From Agarivorans albus (GTDB lineage: Bacteria; Pseudomonadota; Gammaproteobacteria; Enterobacterales; Celerinatantimonadaceae): a stretch of DNA of 64,000 bases. The notes under the pieces were generated by a model. The model searched no databases. It was not told the DNA's origin and worked only from the letters and a program-made list of their open reading frames with translations. The first letter of the stretch is position 1. The number at the start of each line of letters is the position of its first letter. This document shows positions 27,493 to 37,963 of this stretch, piece by piece. The translations under genes and the position numbers were made by a program. The stretch covers positions 2,846,972-2,910,971 of the forward strand of contig NZ_AP023032.1 in assembly GCF_019670105.1 (NCBI RefSeq), in the 5' to 3' direction.

Positions 27493-28536
27493 TTATTGCC
27501 CTCCTACAGCAAGATCATGATGGTGTGCCTCAGGAAGTGGTAAACGCACTGTAAAACATGAGCCTTTTGAATTTGATTCAAGCTCAATGCTTCCGTGATG
27601 CGCCTTCACGACAGAGTTCACTACCGCTAAGCCTAAACCTGTTCCGTTTTGCTTAGTGGTATAAAAAGGTTCAAAAATCTTATGTTTATTCGCTTCATCT
27701 ATCCCACCAGCGTGGTCTTCGACGCTAATGAAAAGCTCCTCACCAGAACAACTAATGTGTACTTTTAGTTCACTTCCCTTAGCACTTAACTGCGCGGCGT
27801 TTTCGACCAAATTAGATAAAGCAGACACCAAGGCATTAGCATTCACTAGAACTTCTGCATGTGGTGTACTTACTACGCAGGACAATTTAACCTGATGTTG
27901 ACGCACGCAAGCCTCAGTAGCAGCTTGCAATTGTTCTATGATTTGCTGAGCACTGACCTGATTGACCACCATCCTTTCGCCACTTTTTGCAAACAACAGC
28001 ATATCGTTCACTTGTGTTTCTAAGTCATTAAGGCGGTCCATCATTTTATTCTGAAAGTTATCGCGGGCATTATCCGACAAGGTTTTATTCGATAAATTCG
28101 ATCCATACAGCATGGCAGCGGAAAGTGGTGTTCTAATTTGATGGGCTAGTGAGGCCACCATATTTCCTAACGCAGACATACGCTGCAACTTTGCAACATT
28201 GGCTTGTAGTTGGCGGGTATGTGTCATATCGGTCAACACAATAAGCTGACCTTGAGTATCTTGTAAAGGCGAGAGACTTAGTTTTACCCGCCTGCCATCA
28301 ACCAATGAGAGTTCGTGTCCATCATCGGCCTTTGGCGAGAACAGTCTTGGTACCGCCTCTAACCAACGTTGTTGCTCTATATCATCTCCCAGCAATTGCT
28401 TAGCCACCGGATTTGCCCTAGAGACAAAACCTTTGTTATCAAGCAATACTAAGCCCGATGGCATAACGTCGAAAATCTGCGACAAGTTATGCTCAGATAA
28501 GCTGGTTGGCTGTTGTTGAAGTTGCACTGAGGGCAT
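27493..28536 (-). CDS. flrB: Flagellar sensor histidine kinase FlrB
   Basis: A 347-residue soluble kinase: PAS-like domain (about 16-110), dimerisation/phospho-acceptor region with H132 in ASLAHQIRTPLS, and an ATPase domain with NLVENAAQLS and GTGLGLAVVNSV. No membrane helix is seen, so it senses an internal cue, in keeping with FlrB/FleS. It phosphorylates FlrC. A sigma54-type promoter precedes it, after the flrA terminator. Confidence 0.95.
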   Translation of the reverse strand: MPSVQLQQQPTSLSEHNLSQIFDVMPSGLVLLDNKGFVSRANPVAKQLLGDDIEQQRWLEAVPRLFSPKADDGHELSLVDGRRVKLSLSPLQDTQGQLIVLTDMTHTRQLQANVAKLQRMSALGNMVASLAHQIRTPLSAAMLYGSNLSNKTLSDNARDNFQNKMMDRLNDLETQVNDMLLFAKSGERMVVNQVSAQQIIEQLQAATEACVRQHQVKLSCVVSTPHAEVLVNANALVSALSNLVENAAQLSAKGSELKVHISCSGEELFISVEDHAGGIDEANKHKIFEPFYTTKQNGTGLGLAVVNSVVKAHHGSIELESNSKGSCFTVRLPLPEAHHHDLAVGGQ

Positions 28537-28579
28537 GAAATAAGCTCCGCGTCATAAAACCGTTAACAGTGCTTATCAA

Positions 28580-28594
28580 TCAATATTCGTGCCA
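28580..28594 (-). promoter_or_regulatory. Sigma54-type promoter of flrBC
   Basis: TGGCACGaataTTGA on the minus strand: complete -24 block, correct spacing, and -12 with A in place of C. It lies 44 bases before the flrB ATG, as expected for FlrA-dependent flrBC transcription. Confidence 0.75.
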
Positions 28595-28623
28595 TATAAA
28601 AAAGGCTCTGAATTCAGAGCCTT
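28595..28623 (-). terminator. Terminator of flrA
   Basis: A perfect 22-base palindrome (28602-28623, centre GAATTC) followed on the minus strand by a run of T ending in TTTTTTTATA. It isolates flrA from flrBC. Confidence 0.85.
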
Positions 28624-28641
28624 AATATAAGATTAATGTGT

Positions 28642-30123
28642 TTAGCTATCTTTGTTCAAACCGTACTTACGCATTTTTTCAACCAAGGTTGTTCGCCGCA
28701 TCCCCAGTTGTTCTGCCGCTCTAGCAACCACACCATCTTGTTGCTCAAGCGCTTGGCGAATTAAATCTACCTCAAGGTCTGCCAATAACTCTTTTAAGTT
28801 AACACCTTCATCTGGGAGCTGCTGTACCGTTCCCCAGCCTTCTTCATCGAGCTCTTGATCTTGCTCCCCATCAGGAAATAGCGCTTCGGGGCTTGGATCA
28901 GAAAATACCGAGGCATCTTCATCACTAAAAATAGCTAACAGCGCATCGCGTTCAGCCAGCTCAGGGCTGTAATTAGGCTCAAAGGTTTCGGCATCAATAT
29001 GACGATACTTCGGCGGCAAATCGTTTACGTCGACAATTTGGTCAGGATGCAAAATTAGTAGACGTTCGACCAAATTGGATAACTCACGTACGTTACCTGG
29101 CCATTGATGCTGCATTAAGGACTCAACTGCGCGTTGGGTAAACCTAACCACTGCCGAATGTTCGTCTTCATGACGATTTACCAACTCTTGAAGCAGCAGA
29201 GGAATATCATCTTGGCGCTCTCGCAACGAAGGCATTTCAATGGGGAATACGTTCAAGCGATAGTACAAATCTTCTCGAAACTTCTCTTGCTCAATCATCC
29301 GCTCTAGCTGGCGGTGCGTTGCCGCTACCACTCGCACATTTGCGGTAATCGCTTTACTTCCACCCACTCTCTCAAACTGACGCTCTTGCAGCACACGTAG
29401 TAATTTAACCTGCATAGGCATTGGCATGTCACCAATTTCGTCTAAGAACAGCGTGCCACCTTCGGCCAATTCAAAGCGGCCTTTGCGCATAGCAAAAGCG
29501 CCTGTAAATGCGCCTTTTTCATGGCCAAACAATTCACTTTCGAGTAAATCGGGAGGAATAGCACCACAGTTAATTGGCACAAATGGCCCTTCGCTGCGCA
29601 CTGAATGGTCGTGAATAGCTTTAGCTACCACTTCTTTACCCGTACCCGATTCACCGAGAATAAGTACATTAGCCTCTTTAGTTGCCACCTGTTCTATCAA
29701 GTGACGTACTTCTTGAATAGCGATACCTTTACCAATCAAGTTCTGGCGTAGGCGCTCACTTTTAGCAGGGCTTGCTTTACCAGGTAGATGAGTTAAGTAT
29801 GCGTCACAGTGATGTAGCAACTGAGTAAGCTGCTCATAATTAAAAGGCAGATCTAAATGGCCAATAAGGTTAGGTAACACCTCAACAATGCTGCCCTCAC
29901 CTACTGTTAAAAATGGACAATGAGGATGTTTAGCAATAATGCTTTGCACATCCTCTAACTGTTTACTGATTAGTACAACTTTATCTGCGTTACTCGCCAA
30001 AGCACTTAGCTCGTCGGTATTGCATACGTTAAATTGTTGGCCAATAAAACCAAGTACCGTTTCTAGTTGCTTAGCTCTCTCTTGGTCACTTTCACAAACT
30101 AAAACGCTATTGGATGCTTGCAT
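28642..30123 (-). CDS. flrA: Flagellar master regulator FlrA
   Basis: A 493-residue FleQ/FlrA-type activator. The N-terminal FleQ domain lacks a phospho-acceptor; the AAA+ domain has [33 protein letters not shown] and FLDEIGDMP; the C-terminal Fis-type helix-turn-helix is [20 protein letters not shown]. With sigma54 it starts the flagellar cascade, including flrBC. In relatives its activity is blocked by cyclic-di-GMP. I start at ATG 30123 (AGGGGA 6 bases upstream) instead of TTG 30138, which overlaps that site. Confidence 0.95.
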   Translation of the reverse strand: MQASNSVLVCESDQERAKQLETVLGFIGQQFNVCNTDELSALASNADKVVLISKQLEDVQSIIAKHPHCPFLTVGEGSIVEVLPNLIGHLDLPFNYEQLTQLLHHCDAYLTHLPGKASPAKSERLRQNLIGKGIAIQEVRHLIEQVATKEANVLILGESGTGKEVVAKAIHDHSVRSEGPFVPINCGAIPPDLLESELFGHEKGAFTGAFAMRKGRFELAEGGTLFLDEIGDMPMPMQVKLLRVLQERQFERVGGSKAITANVRVVAATHRQLERMIEQEKFREDLYYRLNVFPIEMPSLRERQDDIPLLLQELVNRHEDEHSAVVRFTQRAVESLMQHQWPGNVRELSNLVERLLILHPDQIVDVNDLPPKYRHIDAETFEPNYSPELAERDALLAIFSDEDASVFSDPSPEALFPDGEQDQELDEEGWGTVQQLPDEGVNLKELLADLEVDLIRQALEQQDGVVARAAEQLGMRRTTLVEKMRKYGLNKDS

Positions 30124-30177
30124 CCCTATCCCCTGCAAAAAATAAGCTACCTTGCGACAAACTTATGGCTAGTTACC

Positions 30178-30205
30178 CTATTAAATGATTGTAAACAGGC
30201 GTCAA
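30178..30205 (-). promoter_or_regulatory. Possible flrA promoter
   Basis: On the minus strand TTGACG (30200-30205), 16-base spacer, TAATAG (30178-30183), 55 bases before the flrA start. The rest of the ~317-base gap to pseB holds a dyad ACTTGT-N13-ACAAGT (30248-30272) and no other feature I can name. Confidence 0.4.
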
Positions 30206-30437
30206 AAATACGCAAGGTATAAGCCGTAAAAGCGACAAAAATATGACACTTGTTCAGTATTATGTGACAAGTACAGCCCCACTCACTCGGTAATTTGTGG
30301 ATTGCGTAGAAGATTTGAACAAACAGTCACGGGGTCTCTTGTTTAATAGATTAATTTGGATAGGCTTCTAGGTATAAGCTTTGCATAGAGCAATATAGAT
30401 TAAAGTATCTAACAACAATTAGTGGAAACGGGAATAG

Positions 30438-31427
<990 letters not shown>

Positions 31428-31429
31428 GC

Positions 31430-32587
31430 ATGAGCAGTCCAATTCATTACGGTAAGCAGCAAATTGACCAAGATGATGTTAAAGCGGTAGTCGATACACT
31501 CAATTCAGCGTTTCTCACCCAAGGACCTCAAGTTGCTCAATTTGAACAAGCCTTAGCAAACTACGTAGGTAGTACGCATGCCATTGCCTGCAGCAATGGA
31601 ACCGCAGCCCTACATTTGGCTTGCTTAGCCTTAGGCATTGGGCAAGGTGATACCGTCTGGACATCTGCTATTAGTTTCGTGGCATCAGCCAACTGTGCGC
31701 TTTATTGCGGTGCAAGTATTCGCTTTATTGATATTGACCCTAACACTGGCAATATCTCACTCAAGGCTTTAGCCGCTAAGCTACATCAGTCGCATAAAAC
31801 CAACACTCTTCCCAAAGCTATCGTTGTTGTTCATTTAGCTGGGAACAGTTGCGACATGCAAGCTATATATAAGCTCTGCAACCCCTTAGGTATTAAACTG
31901 ATAGAAGATTCCTGCCATGCTCTTGGTGCCAGTTATCAAGGAGCTAAAATAGGAAGTGGTAAATATAGTGACTGCTGCGTATTTAGCTTTCACCCAGTAA
32001 AAAGCATAACCAGCGCTGAAGGTGGGATGATTACCGCTAATGATGCAAATTTGGCTAATCGCCTAAAACAGCTTGCATCCCACGGCATTACCAAAGATCC
32101 ACAAGAGCTAACAGTGTCTGGACAACCACAGTGGTATTATGAGCAACAAAGTTTAGGCTACAACTACCGATTATCTGACTTACAAGCTGCTCTGGGTTTA
32201 AGTCAATTGGCTAAACTCGATACTTTTATCGAACGCAGACAACAAATATTCAATATCTACCAAGAAGCATTTAGTGCCCATAACTTAAGCCTCCTTGAGC
32301 AAAATAAGGAGGGGGAAAGTGCTCACCACCTCGTTGTGTTACTCATTCCAAACAACCAACGAGATACTGTGTATCGACAGTTAGCTGACATAAACATTCA
32401 TTGTCAGTTGCATTATATCCCTATTTATCGCCAGCCCTATCATCGTATAAGTAATGCAGAGATAGAAAAATTTGCTGGAGCTGAACAATACTTTAAGAGT
32501 GCCTTATCTCTGCCGGTGTATCCCGACTTAAGCCATCAACAGCAACAACGCGTGATTAATTCCTTGTTGGAGATTATTAATGAGTAA
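31430..32587 (+). CDS. pseC: UDP-4-amino-4,6-dideoxy-AltNAc aminotransferase PseC
   Basis: A 385-residue PLP-dependent aminotransferase of the DegT family acting second in pseudaminic acid synthesis. The PLP-binding Lys is in SFHPVKSITSAEGG, and CSNGTAALHLACLALGIG and EDSCHALGASYQG are typical. It overlaps pseF by 8 bases. Complete and close in length to known PseC. Confidence 0.95.
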   Translation: MSSPIHYGKQQIDQDDVKAVVDTLNSAFLTQGPQVAQFEQALANYVGSTHAIACSNGTAALHLACLALGIGQGDTVWTSAISFVASANCALYCGASIRFIDIDPNTGNISLKALAAKLHQSHKTNTLPKAIVVVHLAGNSCDMQAIYKLCNPLGIKLIEDSCHALGASYQGAKIGSGKYSDCCVFSFHPVKSITSAEGGMITANDANLANRLKQLASHGITKDPQELTVSGQPQWYYEQQSLGYNYRLSDLQAALGLSQLAKLDTFIERRQQIFNIYQEAFSAHNLSLLEQNKEGESAHHLVVLLIPNNQRDTVYRQLADINIHCQLHYIPIYRQPYHRISNAEIEKFAGAEQYFKSALSLPVYPDLSHQQQQRVINSLLEIINE

Positions 32588-33272
32588 AAGCTTGTGTGTA
32601 ATCCCAGCAAGGGGGGGAAGCAAACGTATCCCCAAAAAAAACATCCGGGATTTTTGTGGTAAGCCAATGATCGCTTGGTCTATTGAAGCAGCTCTTAATA
32701 GTCAATTATTTGATGATATCATCGTTTCAAGTGATAATGCGGAAGTCATTGAAATTGCAAATCAATATGGTGCTAGTACCCCTTTTGTTCGCCCAGCAGA
32801 ATTAGCTAACGATCATGCTGGTACAACTGCGGTGGTTAAACACGCAGTGAATGTCGTTGACCCTGATAGGTCCCGATACACAAGCATTTGCTGTTTATAT
32901 GCCACAGCCCCATTTGTGAACGCTGATGGATTACAGCAAGCAGCAAAGAACTTAGATAAGCCAAAGTGCAAAACCAGCTTTTCCGCATCAAGCTTTGCCT
33001 TTCCGATTCAACGTGCGATCAAATTGGAAAGTGAAGGAGTAAGCCCTTTTCAACCAAATTTAATGGGACAGCGTTCTCAGGATTTGGAGCCGGCTTATCA
33101 TGATGCAGGACAGTTTTATTGGTGGACCCGGCAAGCACTTGACGAAGATGCTGGAATGTTTTCCAACACATCATTTCCAGTCATTCTTCCAAGAATGCTA
33201 ACTCAAGATATCGATGAGCCAGAAGATTGGGAAATGGCACAGTTTTTGTTTAATTATTTACACAAGCCTTAA
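32580..33272 (+). CDS. pseF: Pseudaminic acid cytidylyltransferase PseF
   Basis: A 230-residue CMP-sugar synthetase that activates Pse with CTP. The nucleotide-binding start is VIPARGGSKRIPKKN, followed by DDIIVSSDNAEV. It forms an operon with pseB and pseC. The genes for the middle steps (pseH, pseG, pseI) lie on the opposite strand about 9 kb to the right, so the pathway is split by the accessory glycan block. Confidence 0.95.
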   Translation: MSKSLCVIPARGGSKRIPKKNIRDFCGKPMIAWSIEAALNSQLFDDIIVSSDNAEVIEIANQYGASTPFVRPAELANDHAGTTAVVKHAVNVVDPDRSRYTSICCLYATAPFVNADGLQQAAKNLDKPKCKTSFSASSFAFPIQRAIKLESEGVSPFQPNLMGQRSQDLEPAYHDAGQFYWWTRQALDEDAGMFSNTSFPVILPRMLTQDIDEPEDWEMAQFLFNYLHKP

Positions 33273-33349
33273 AGTTTGGCGCTGTATACCAACTAAAGTT
33301 TTTTGCTGGCAGACCGATAAATAGACAATCTAACGAGTAGGGATCAAGA

Positions 33350-34465
33350 ATGACGATACGAAACAGAAACGAGCCGCTTCTTGTTCAATGTCCCTGCTTA
33401 CCCGACCGCAAGCTGCTCGACCACTACATTGACCAGATATATGATGCAAAGTGGATTACAAATAATGGGCAACTTGTTCAACGCTTAGAAAAAGAACTAA
33501 CAGATTTTTTAGATGTACCTTATTTAGTTCTAACCGCAAATGGAACTTCTGCTCTTCAACTGGCGCTTAAGTTGTATGATATCGACCAAGAAGTCATCAC
33601 TACTCCATTCACCTTCGCTGCAACCGGCCAAGCAATCAAATGGGTAGGAGCGGAACCCATTTTTGCAGATATTGATAAAAAAAGCCTCTGCCTTTCACCT
33701 AAAGCAGTAGCAAAGAAAATAACTAAAAGAACTCAAGCCATACTCCCGGTTAATGTATATGGAAGAACTGCACATAACCAAGAATTTGAATCGTTAGCAA
33801 AAACACACAAGCTAAAACTTATTTTCGATGGCGCGCAGAGTTTCTCCCCGCCTAGTTTGCACCAAAGGCTAGCTCTAACGAGCGGAGATGCCACCGCACT
33901 GAGCTTTCATGCCACTAAAATATTCAATACTATCGAAGGCGGTGCGCTAATTCTTAAAAGTGAAGATGATTACAAAAAAGCTAAATCACTAATTAACTTT
34001 GGATTTAGAGTAGGACTTCCAAGCGAAAATGGTACAAATGCAAAAATGAACGAATTTGAGGCAGCATTTGGATTAGCCAATTTAGAAACGATTAATAAAC
34101 AAATTGAAATCAGAAAACACTTGACGGAAGAGTACAAACAACAATTAGCGGACGTTGAGGCATCAGGAAAAATAAGGCTGATAAAGTCACCCAATTATGC
34201 CTATTTACCCATTCAATTTTCCGATGAAGCGACGCTGCTTAGCATTGATAAAGCGTTGCAAGAGCAAAATATTTTTGGTCGCCGCTATTTTCACCCGCTG
34301 CAACCAGGCTGTGAGCCAAGTTCTGTCCCCAAAGCCAGAGCAATATCAAACCAAGCGTATTGCTTACCCTTACACGGGAACATGTCGGTCGCAGATACCC
34401 ATGAAATAGCACTGATACTTAAAGCGGCTCTCGCCTCACCTAGCGTTAGTTCTTTAGCCTTATAA
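33350..34465 (+). CDS. DegT/DnrJ/EryC1-family aminotransferase
   Basis: A 371-residue complete DegT-type PLP enzyme: TANGTSALQLALKLY, EVITTPFTFAATGQAI and the PLP lysine in SFHATKIFNTIEGGAL. Enzymes of this group aminate nucleotide-linked keto-sugars. It lies 77 bases after pseF. Because PseC already does the Pse amination, this one probably makes another amino sugar or a Pse variant used on flagellin. Exact substrate cannot be read from sequence. Confidence 0.8.
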   Translation: MTIRNRNEPLLVQCPCLPDRKLLDHYIDQIYDAKWITNNGQLVQRLEKELTDFLDVPYLVLTANGTSALQLALKLYDIDQEVITTPFTFAATGQAIKWVGAEPIFADIDKKSLCLSPKAVAKKITKRTQAILPVNVYGRTAHNQEFESLAKTHKLKLIFDGAQSFSPPSLHQRLALTSGDATALSFHATKIFNTIEGGALILKSEDDYKKAKSLINFGFRVGLPSENGTNAKMNEFEAAFGLANLETINKQIEIRKHLTEEYKQQLADVEASGKIRLIKSPNYAYLPIQFSDEATLLSIDKALQEQNIFGRRYFHPLQPGCEPSSVPKARAISNQAYCLPLHGNMSVADTHEIALILKAALASPSVSSLAL

Positions 34466-34550
34466 GCACAATGGTAAACCAACGCTAAGCGTTAAGCGCT
34501 AGCCGGCAAACCAAATCATCTTTCCAGCGAAGGTTGGAATAAAGGCAAGC

Positions 34551-35366
34551 CTAATAAAGAAAACGCTCTAGCCTTGTTCCTTTAAGATCAGCATAAACCT
34601 CATCTATGATGAACTCGTCTAGCTCTTCTCGCCAAGGCTGGCTAGCTAATACTTGTTGGTTTTTGTATACCGAATAATAGTCATCAGAATGACTTTCTCC
34701 GCTGGACACAACAAACTGCTCTGTACTCTCATGCCAATTTAACCCTACAAATTTAAACAAATTTTTCATTTTCGCGCAGGTATCATCTAACAGGTCTTCA
34801 TAGTGCTGCACTAGAAACCTTGTTGGGTACTTGTCTGCCAAATCTAAATACATATTAGTGACTTCTTTCCATTTGTAATACCCAAAAAAATCTTCACTTC
34901 CTTGATTTTTACAATTGCCAAAACGCCACTCCTTTAAAATCTCAGCTCCCTTAGGAAACTCCTTTTCATTTTTCATCCAAGAACTTAATACTGCACAAGG
35001 GTGTCTCACCAAACCAACACCATGCACATAAGGCACCTTTCTTAGCATCGGTTCAATCACCGTTTGATATCGATTTTCTTTAAACACCAAAACAGAAGAC
35101 GAATCAGATTTTTCGAACTGAGGGTATCTACCTGACGCCACTTTATCTATTTGTGTAAGAAAAGAAGAGTCATTTGCAAACATATTTTCAAATAACAGCT
35201 CAAACTCTTCAGCATTTGAATCTTCATTTATTACATTTTTAAACTCATAAGCAAAAAGAGGCTGAAACCTAAAAGTAACCTCTGGTGAACTATTAAATAC
35301 CTGCCCAAGCCAACTAGTACCACTTCGTGCCACTCCGGCAATATAAACTACTTTATCTACTGTCAT
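34551..35366 (-). CDS. Sulfotransferase family protein
   Basis: A 271-residue protein with the PAPS 5'-phosphosulfate loop GVARSGTSWLG (11-21) and the 3'-phosphate motif VRHPCAVLSSWMKN. It would transfer sulfate from PAPS to a hydroxyl group, most likely on a sugar. It is the last gene of a minus-strand set with a methyltransferase, two DegT-like proteins and a WbqC-like protein, with overlapping starts and stops. The region looks AT-richer than its flanks. A sulfated flagellin or surface glycan is the likely product; that is inference. Confidence 0.8.
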   Translation of the reverse strand: MTVDKVVYIAGVARSGTSWLGQVFNSSPEVTFRFQPLFAYEFKNVINEDSNAEEFELLFENMFANDSSFLTQIDKVASGRYPQFEKSDSSSVLVFKENRYQTVIEPMLRKVPYVHGVGLVRHPCAVLSSWMKNEKEFPKGAEILKEWRFGNCKNQGSEDFFGYYKWKEVTNMYLDLADKYPTRFLVQHYEDLLDDTCAKMKNLFKFVGLNWHESTEQFVVSSGESHSDDYYSVYKNQQVLASQPWREELDEFIIDEVYADLKGTRLERFLY

Positions 35367-36058
35367 TTTTTAGTCGCTTTAAAATCAAACCTAAAATGCG
35401 AATATATCTGTTCCATGGGCTGTTCAATGGCAAATGTATGACTAAAGCCCGCGTATTCACTTAGCTTTAGCAACCATTGCTTATCAAACCATGTCCCCAC
35501 AACATCATTATTATTTTCACAACTTTCAAAATAAAAAGCTTCACGTTCAGGAGAGTTATAAAAATTCCATGTTTTGGAGATATCAGGGATATCCCCAATA
35601 AACAAACGGCCACCTGGCTTAAGCCAATACGCAAACTTTTTAAACAAACTAACCACTTCAGCTAGCGAGAAATATTGTATTCCTGCATAGATAATGATGA
35701 TTGAAAAGCTTCCCTTCGGGAACTCCAACTGCGACACGTTAGCGCATACAGTTTCCACATTAGGTAAGTCCAGCTTAGACAAACTGTCCACAAACTCAGG
35801 GGTAACATCGACACTAACAACCTTAGAACACTCAGGGGCTATATATTGAGAAATAAGCCCATTTCCACAGCACAAGTCAAGTACGACATCATCTCTTTGA
35901 AGTTCTAAATGATCAGTGATGTATTGCAGAGTGTTGCTCCACACCGTCTCAGATACTGCTTGCTTGTTGTAAGTTCTCAAAACCTGCTCTTGCATCGACG
36001 ATGATTTTGATACTTGCCCGTGTTCTTTCCAGAACGCTGTCCATTTTTCCGAAGACAC
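35363..36058 (-). CDS. Class I SAM-dependent methyltransferase
   Basis: A 231-residue methyltransferase with motif I VLDLCCGNGLISQYI and the acidic strand KVVSVDVTPEFV. The later FPKGSFSIIIIYAGIQYFS is the post-motif region. I place the start at GTG 36058, two bases after the previous stop, with GGAG 7 bases upstream; the longer reading from 36151 overlaps the neighbour by 92 bases and adds an unrelated hydrophobic stretch. It probably methylates a sugar precursor or glycan; the target is unknown. Confidence 0.75.
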   Translation of the reverse strand: MSSEKWTAFWKEHGQVSKSSSMQEQVLRTYNKQAVSETVWSNTLQYITDHLELQRDDVVLDLCCGNGLISQYIAPECSKVVSVDVTPEFVDSLSKLDLPNVETVCANVSQLEFPKGSFSIIIIYAGIQYFSLAEVVSLFKKFAYWLKPGGRLFIGDIPDISKTWNFYNSPEREAFYFESCENNNDVVGTWFDKQWLLKLSEYAGFSHTFAIEQPMEQIYSHFRFDFKATKK

Positions 36059-36059
36059 A

Positions 36060-37025
36060 CTAGTTCTCCACTTGATCGAGAATTGCAGACAATACATCCA
36101 CCATAGATTGCATATCCTCAACGCTATAGCGATGATCAATAGGCAAAGCAATTAGATGCTGTGACCATTCTTTTTCTAACAAAAATCCACGCTCTTTTCT
36201 CTTCAATACATCAGCCCATAGCCTAGGAACAAAAATTCCGTTTTCATGAAGCAAAGATAGCTCAATGCCATTTTGAGGTAATAAAGGATAACAATAAGGA
36301 GACGAGGATGATTCAATAGCCAAAGTATTGTAGCGTTCCAATCCTTTATGCAAAATGGAAAAATTCTTTAACCTTTGTTTCATCGCCCAAAACAAATCGA
36401 CATTCTGCATTAGTTTTTCTGTCTCGCTAGACATACGGCCTATACTGCAATCTAAACTCGCTTCATATGTTTGATAAGCTGCGAATGCTTCTTGTTGATG
36501 GCCAGCCAAACGCAACGCACAATGTTGAGTCGATGATTCAAATTGCGGATAAACAGATACGTCTATCGGTTTAGGCGCATACAACAAAGCCCCGTCTCCT
36601 ACCCCAAAATATTTACGAACCGAAGTAAACGACCAGCAGCCTAAATTTTCAAACCCGAAAAAATTATGAGTATCGTCTAGAATGACTTTCTCCTGTCCGT
36701 AGGTGTTGATTATTCTTTTAGATATATCACTCTTAAGTCCGAAGTAGTTGGTCCATAAAAAGTACTCGCCGTCTAATAAATCTGGCTGAACCTTAGGTGT
36801 CAGGTCACCATTTAACTCATAGTATCTGATATTTATTCCCAGCAGCCTAAAGGGTTCCAGGGTGGCATCGCAGGTATAAAACGGAACGTACACTAACTTA
36901 GGGTTGATTGCTTTTAGTAAAACCATTAAACAGGCTCGGCCGGTCGACAGAGCGTAAAATGAAGAATCCTGCAAATACCCTTTGTTGGCTATTTCTAACT
37001 CAAAGAAGCCGCCAATATTCTTCAT
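36060..37025 (-). CDS. Divergent DegT-like PLP enzyme
   Basis: A 321-residue protein with a reduced DegT-type fold: STGRACLMVLLKAI replaces the usual SGTxAL segment, VILDDTHNFFG holds the PLP-contacting Asp-x-x-His, and SFTSVRKYFGVGDGALL carries a Lys in the expected position. It overlaps the start of the neighbouring DegT-like gene by 4 bases. The pair may work as a heteromer or as two steps on one sugar. Function is not known. Confidence 0.6.
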   Translation of the reverse strand: MKNIGGFFELEIANKGYLQDSSFYALSTGRACLMVLLKAINPKLVYVPFYTCDATLEPFRLLGINIRYYELNGDLTPKVQPDLLDGEYFLWTNYFGLKSDISKRIINTYGQEKVILDDTHNFFGFENLGCWSFTSVRKYFGVGDGALLYAPKPIDVSVYPQFESSTQHCALRLAGHQQEAFAAYQTYEASLDCSIGRMSSETEKLMQNVDLFWAMKQRLKNFSILHKGLERYNTLAIESSSSPYCYPLLPQNGIELSLLHENGIFVPRLWADVLKRKERGFLLEKEWSQHLIALPIDHRYSVEDMQSMVDVLSAILDQVEN

Positions 37026-37963
37026 ACACGCAACTCCCTTAGTTTCTGTTTCACACTAGTACAAATGTAATCAATCTGTTCATCGTCAAGATCTTGATGT
37101 AAAGGTAAGTTAAGAATACTCCGAGAAACGCTATAAGAGTCCGCGTATACATCCGGGTCAATGTTTGAAATCAACCTGTAATAAAGCGCTATTGTGGGTA
37201 CATTTAGATCGAATAACGAAAAGTAAAGTTTCTCCCGTAAACCACCGTGAATAACGAGTGGAAATGAGTGCGGAGTAATGTTCTCGATTTGTTCGTACAT
37301 TACAGTTAAACCTTCAACCCCTTTCAATTGTTCTAAATAACGCTGATAGTGTTTTTTTCGTGTTGACCTTACTTTTTCCATATCTGTAAATAGCAGCTCT
37401 GACACAACTACAGGTTCACACATTTCGGCACTAGGGATTGCTGGTAAAGGCAATTCTGAATTGTTACACCGTAGCATCCCACCGGTGGGAACAGCTAATG
37501 ATTTGTGCAGACTGTAAAATGCGTAGTCACCATATCCACCGAGAGTCACATTGGTATCAATCAATCCCGCCACATGGGCACAATCTTCAATTAAAATAAT
37601 GCTGTAAGTATCACACAGCTGTTTTACACGCTTAGTATTTGATTGCTCAATACCAAAATAATGTACGAGTAACATTACTCTAAACTTACCTGATTTCATT
37701 TGTAACTCTAAACTGCAATAATCAATTTCTAGCCGTTGATTTAGAGAGTAAAAATCATAAGCCAAGTCTAAAGACTCAATCGGGTCAAAAATGCCGGAAC
37801 CTTCTCTGTCAGTTATCCCGATGTAAGCAGGTAGCAACACATTTTTATTTGTCCTACACACCTCAGCTAAAATACGCCCCCATGCTGTTCTGGCTGAATT
37901 GGTGAATGCCAGTCTGGTGTTATTCGACACCTGTTTAGACGGGTTAGTTTGCACTGAAATCAT
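37022..37963 (-). CDS. DegT-like aminotransferase
   Basis: A 313-residue PLP-type protein, shorter than most DegT enzymes. It shows FTNSARTAWGRIL, LIEDCAHVAGL (Asp-x-x-His) and the PLP lysine in YSLHKSLAVPTGG. Neighbours are a second DegT-like gene and a WbqC-like gene with 4-base overlaps on both sides, so the three are translationally coupled. Probably amination or transfer on a glycan precursor; the exact reaction is not evident. Confidence 0.65.
   Translation of the reverse strand: MISVQTNPSKQVSNNTRLAFTNSARTAWGRILAEVCRTNKNVLLPAYIGITDREGSGIFDPIESLDLAYDFYSLNQRLEIDYCSLELQMKSGKFRVMLLVHYFGIEQSNTKRVKQLCDTYSIILIEDCAHVAGLIDTNVTLGGYGDYAFYSLHKSLAVPTGGMLRCNNSELPLPAIPSAEMCEPVVVSELLFTDMEKVRSTRKKHYQRYLEQLKGVEGLTVMYEQIENITPHSFPLVIHGGLREKLYFSLFDLNVPTIALYYRLISNIDPDVYADSYSVSRSILNLPLHQDLDDEQIDYICTSVKQKLRELRV

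Noticed and set aside
36059-36151. Upstream extension of the methyltransferase
   Set aside because: Overlaps the preceding gene by 92 bases; GTG 36058 with GGAG upstream gives the usual spacing.
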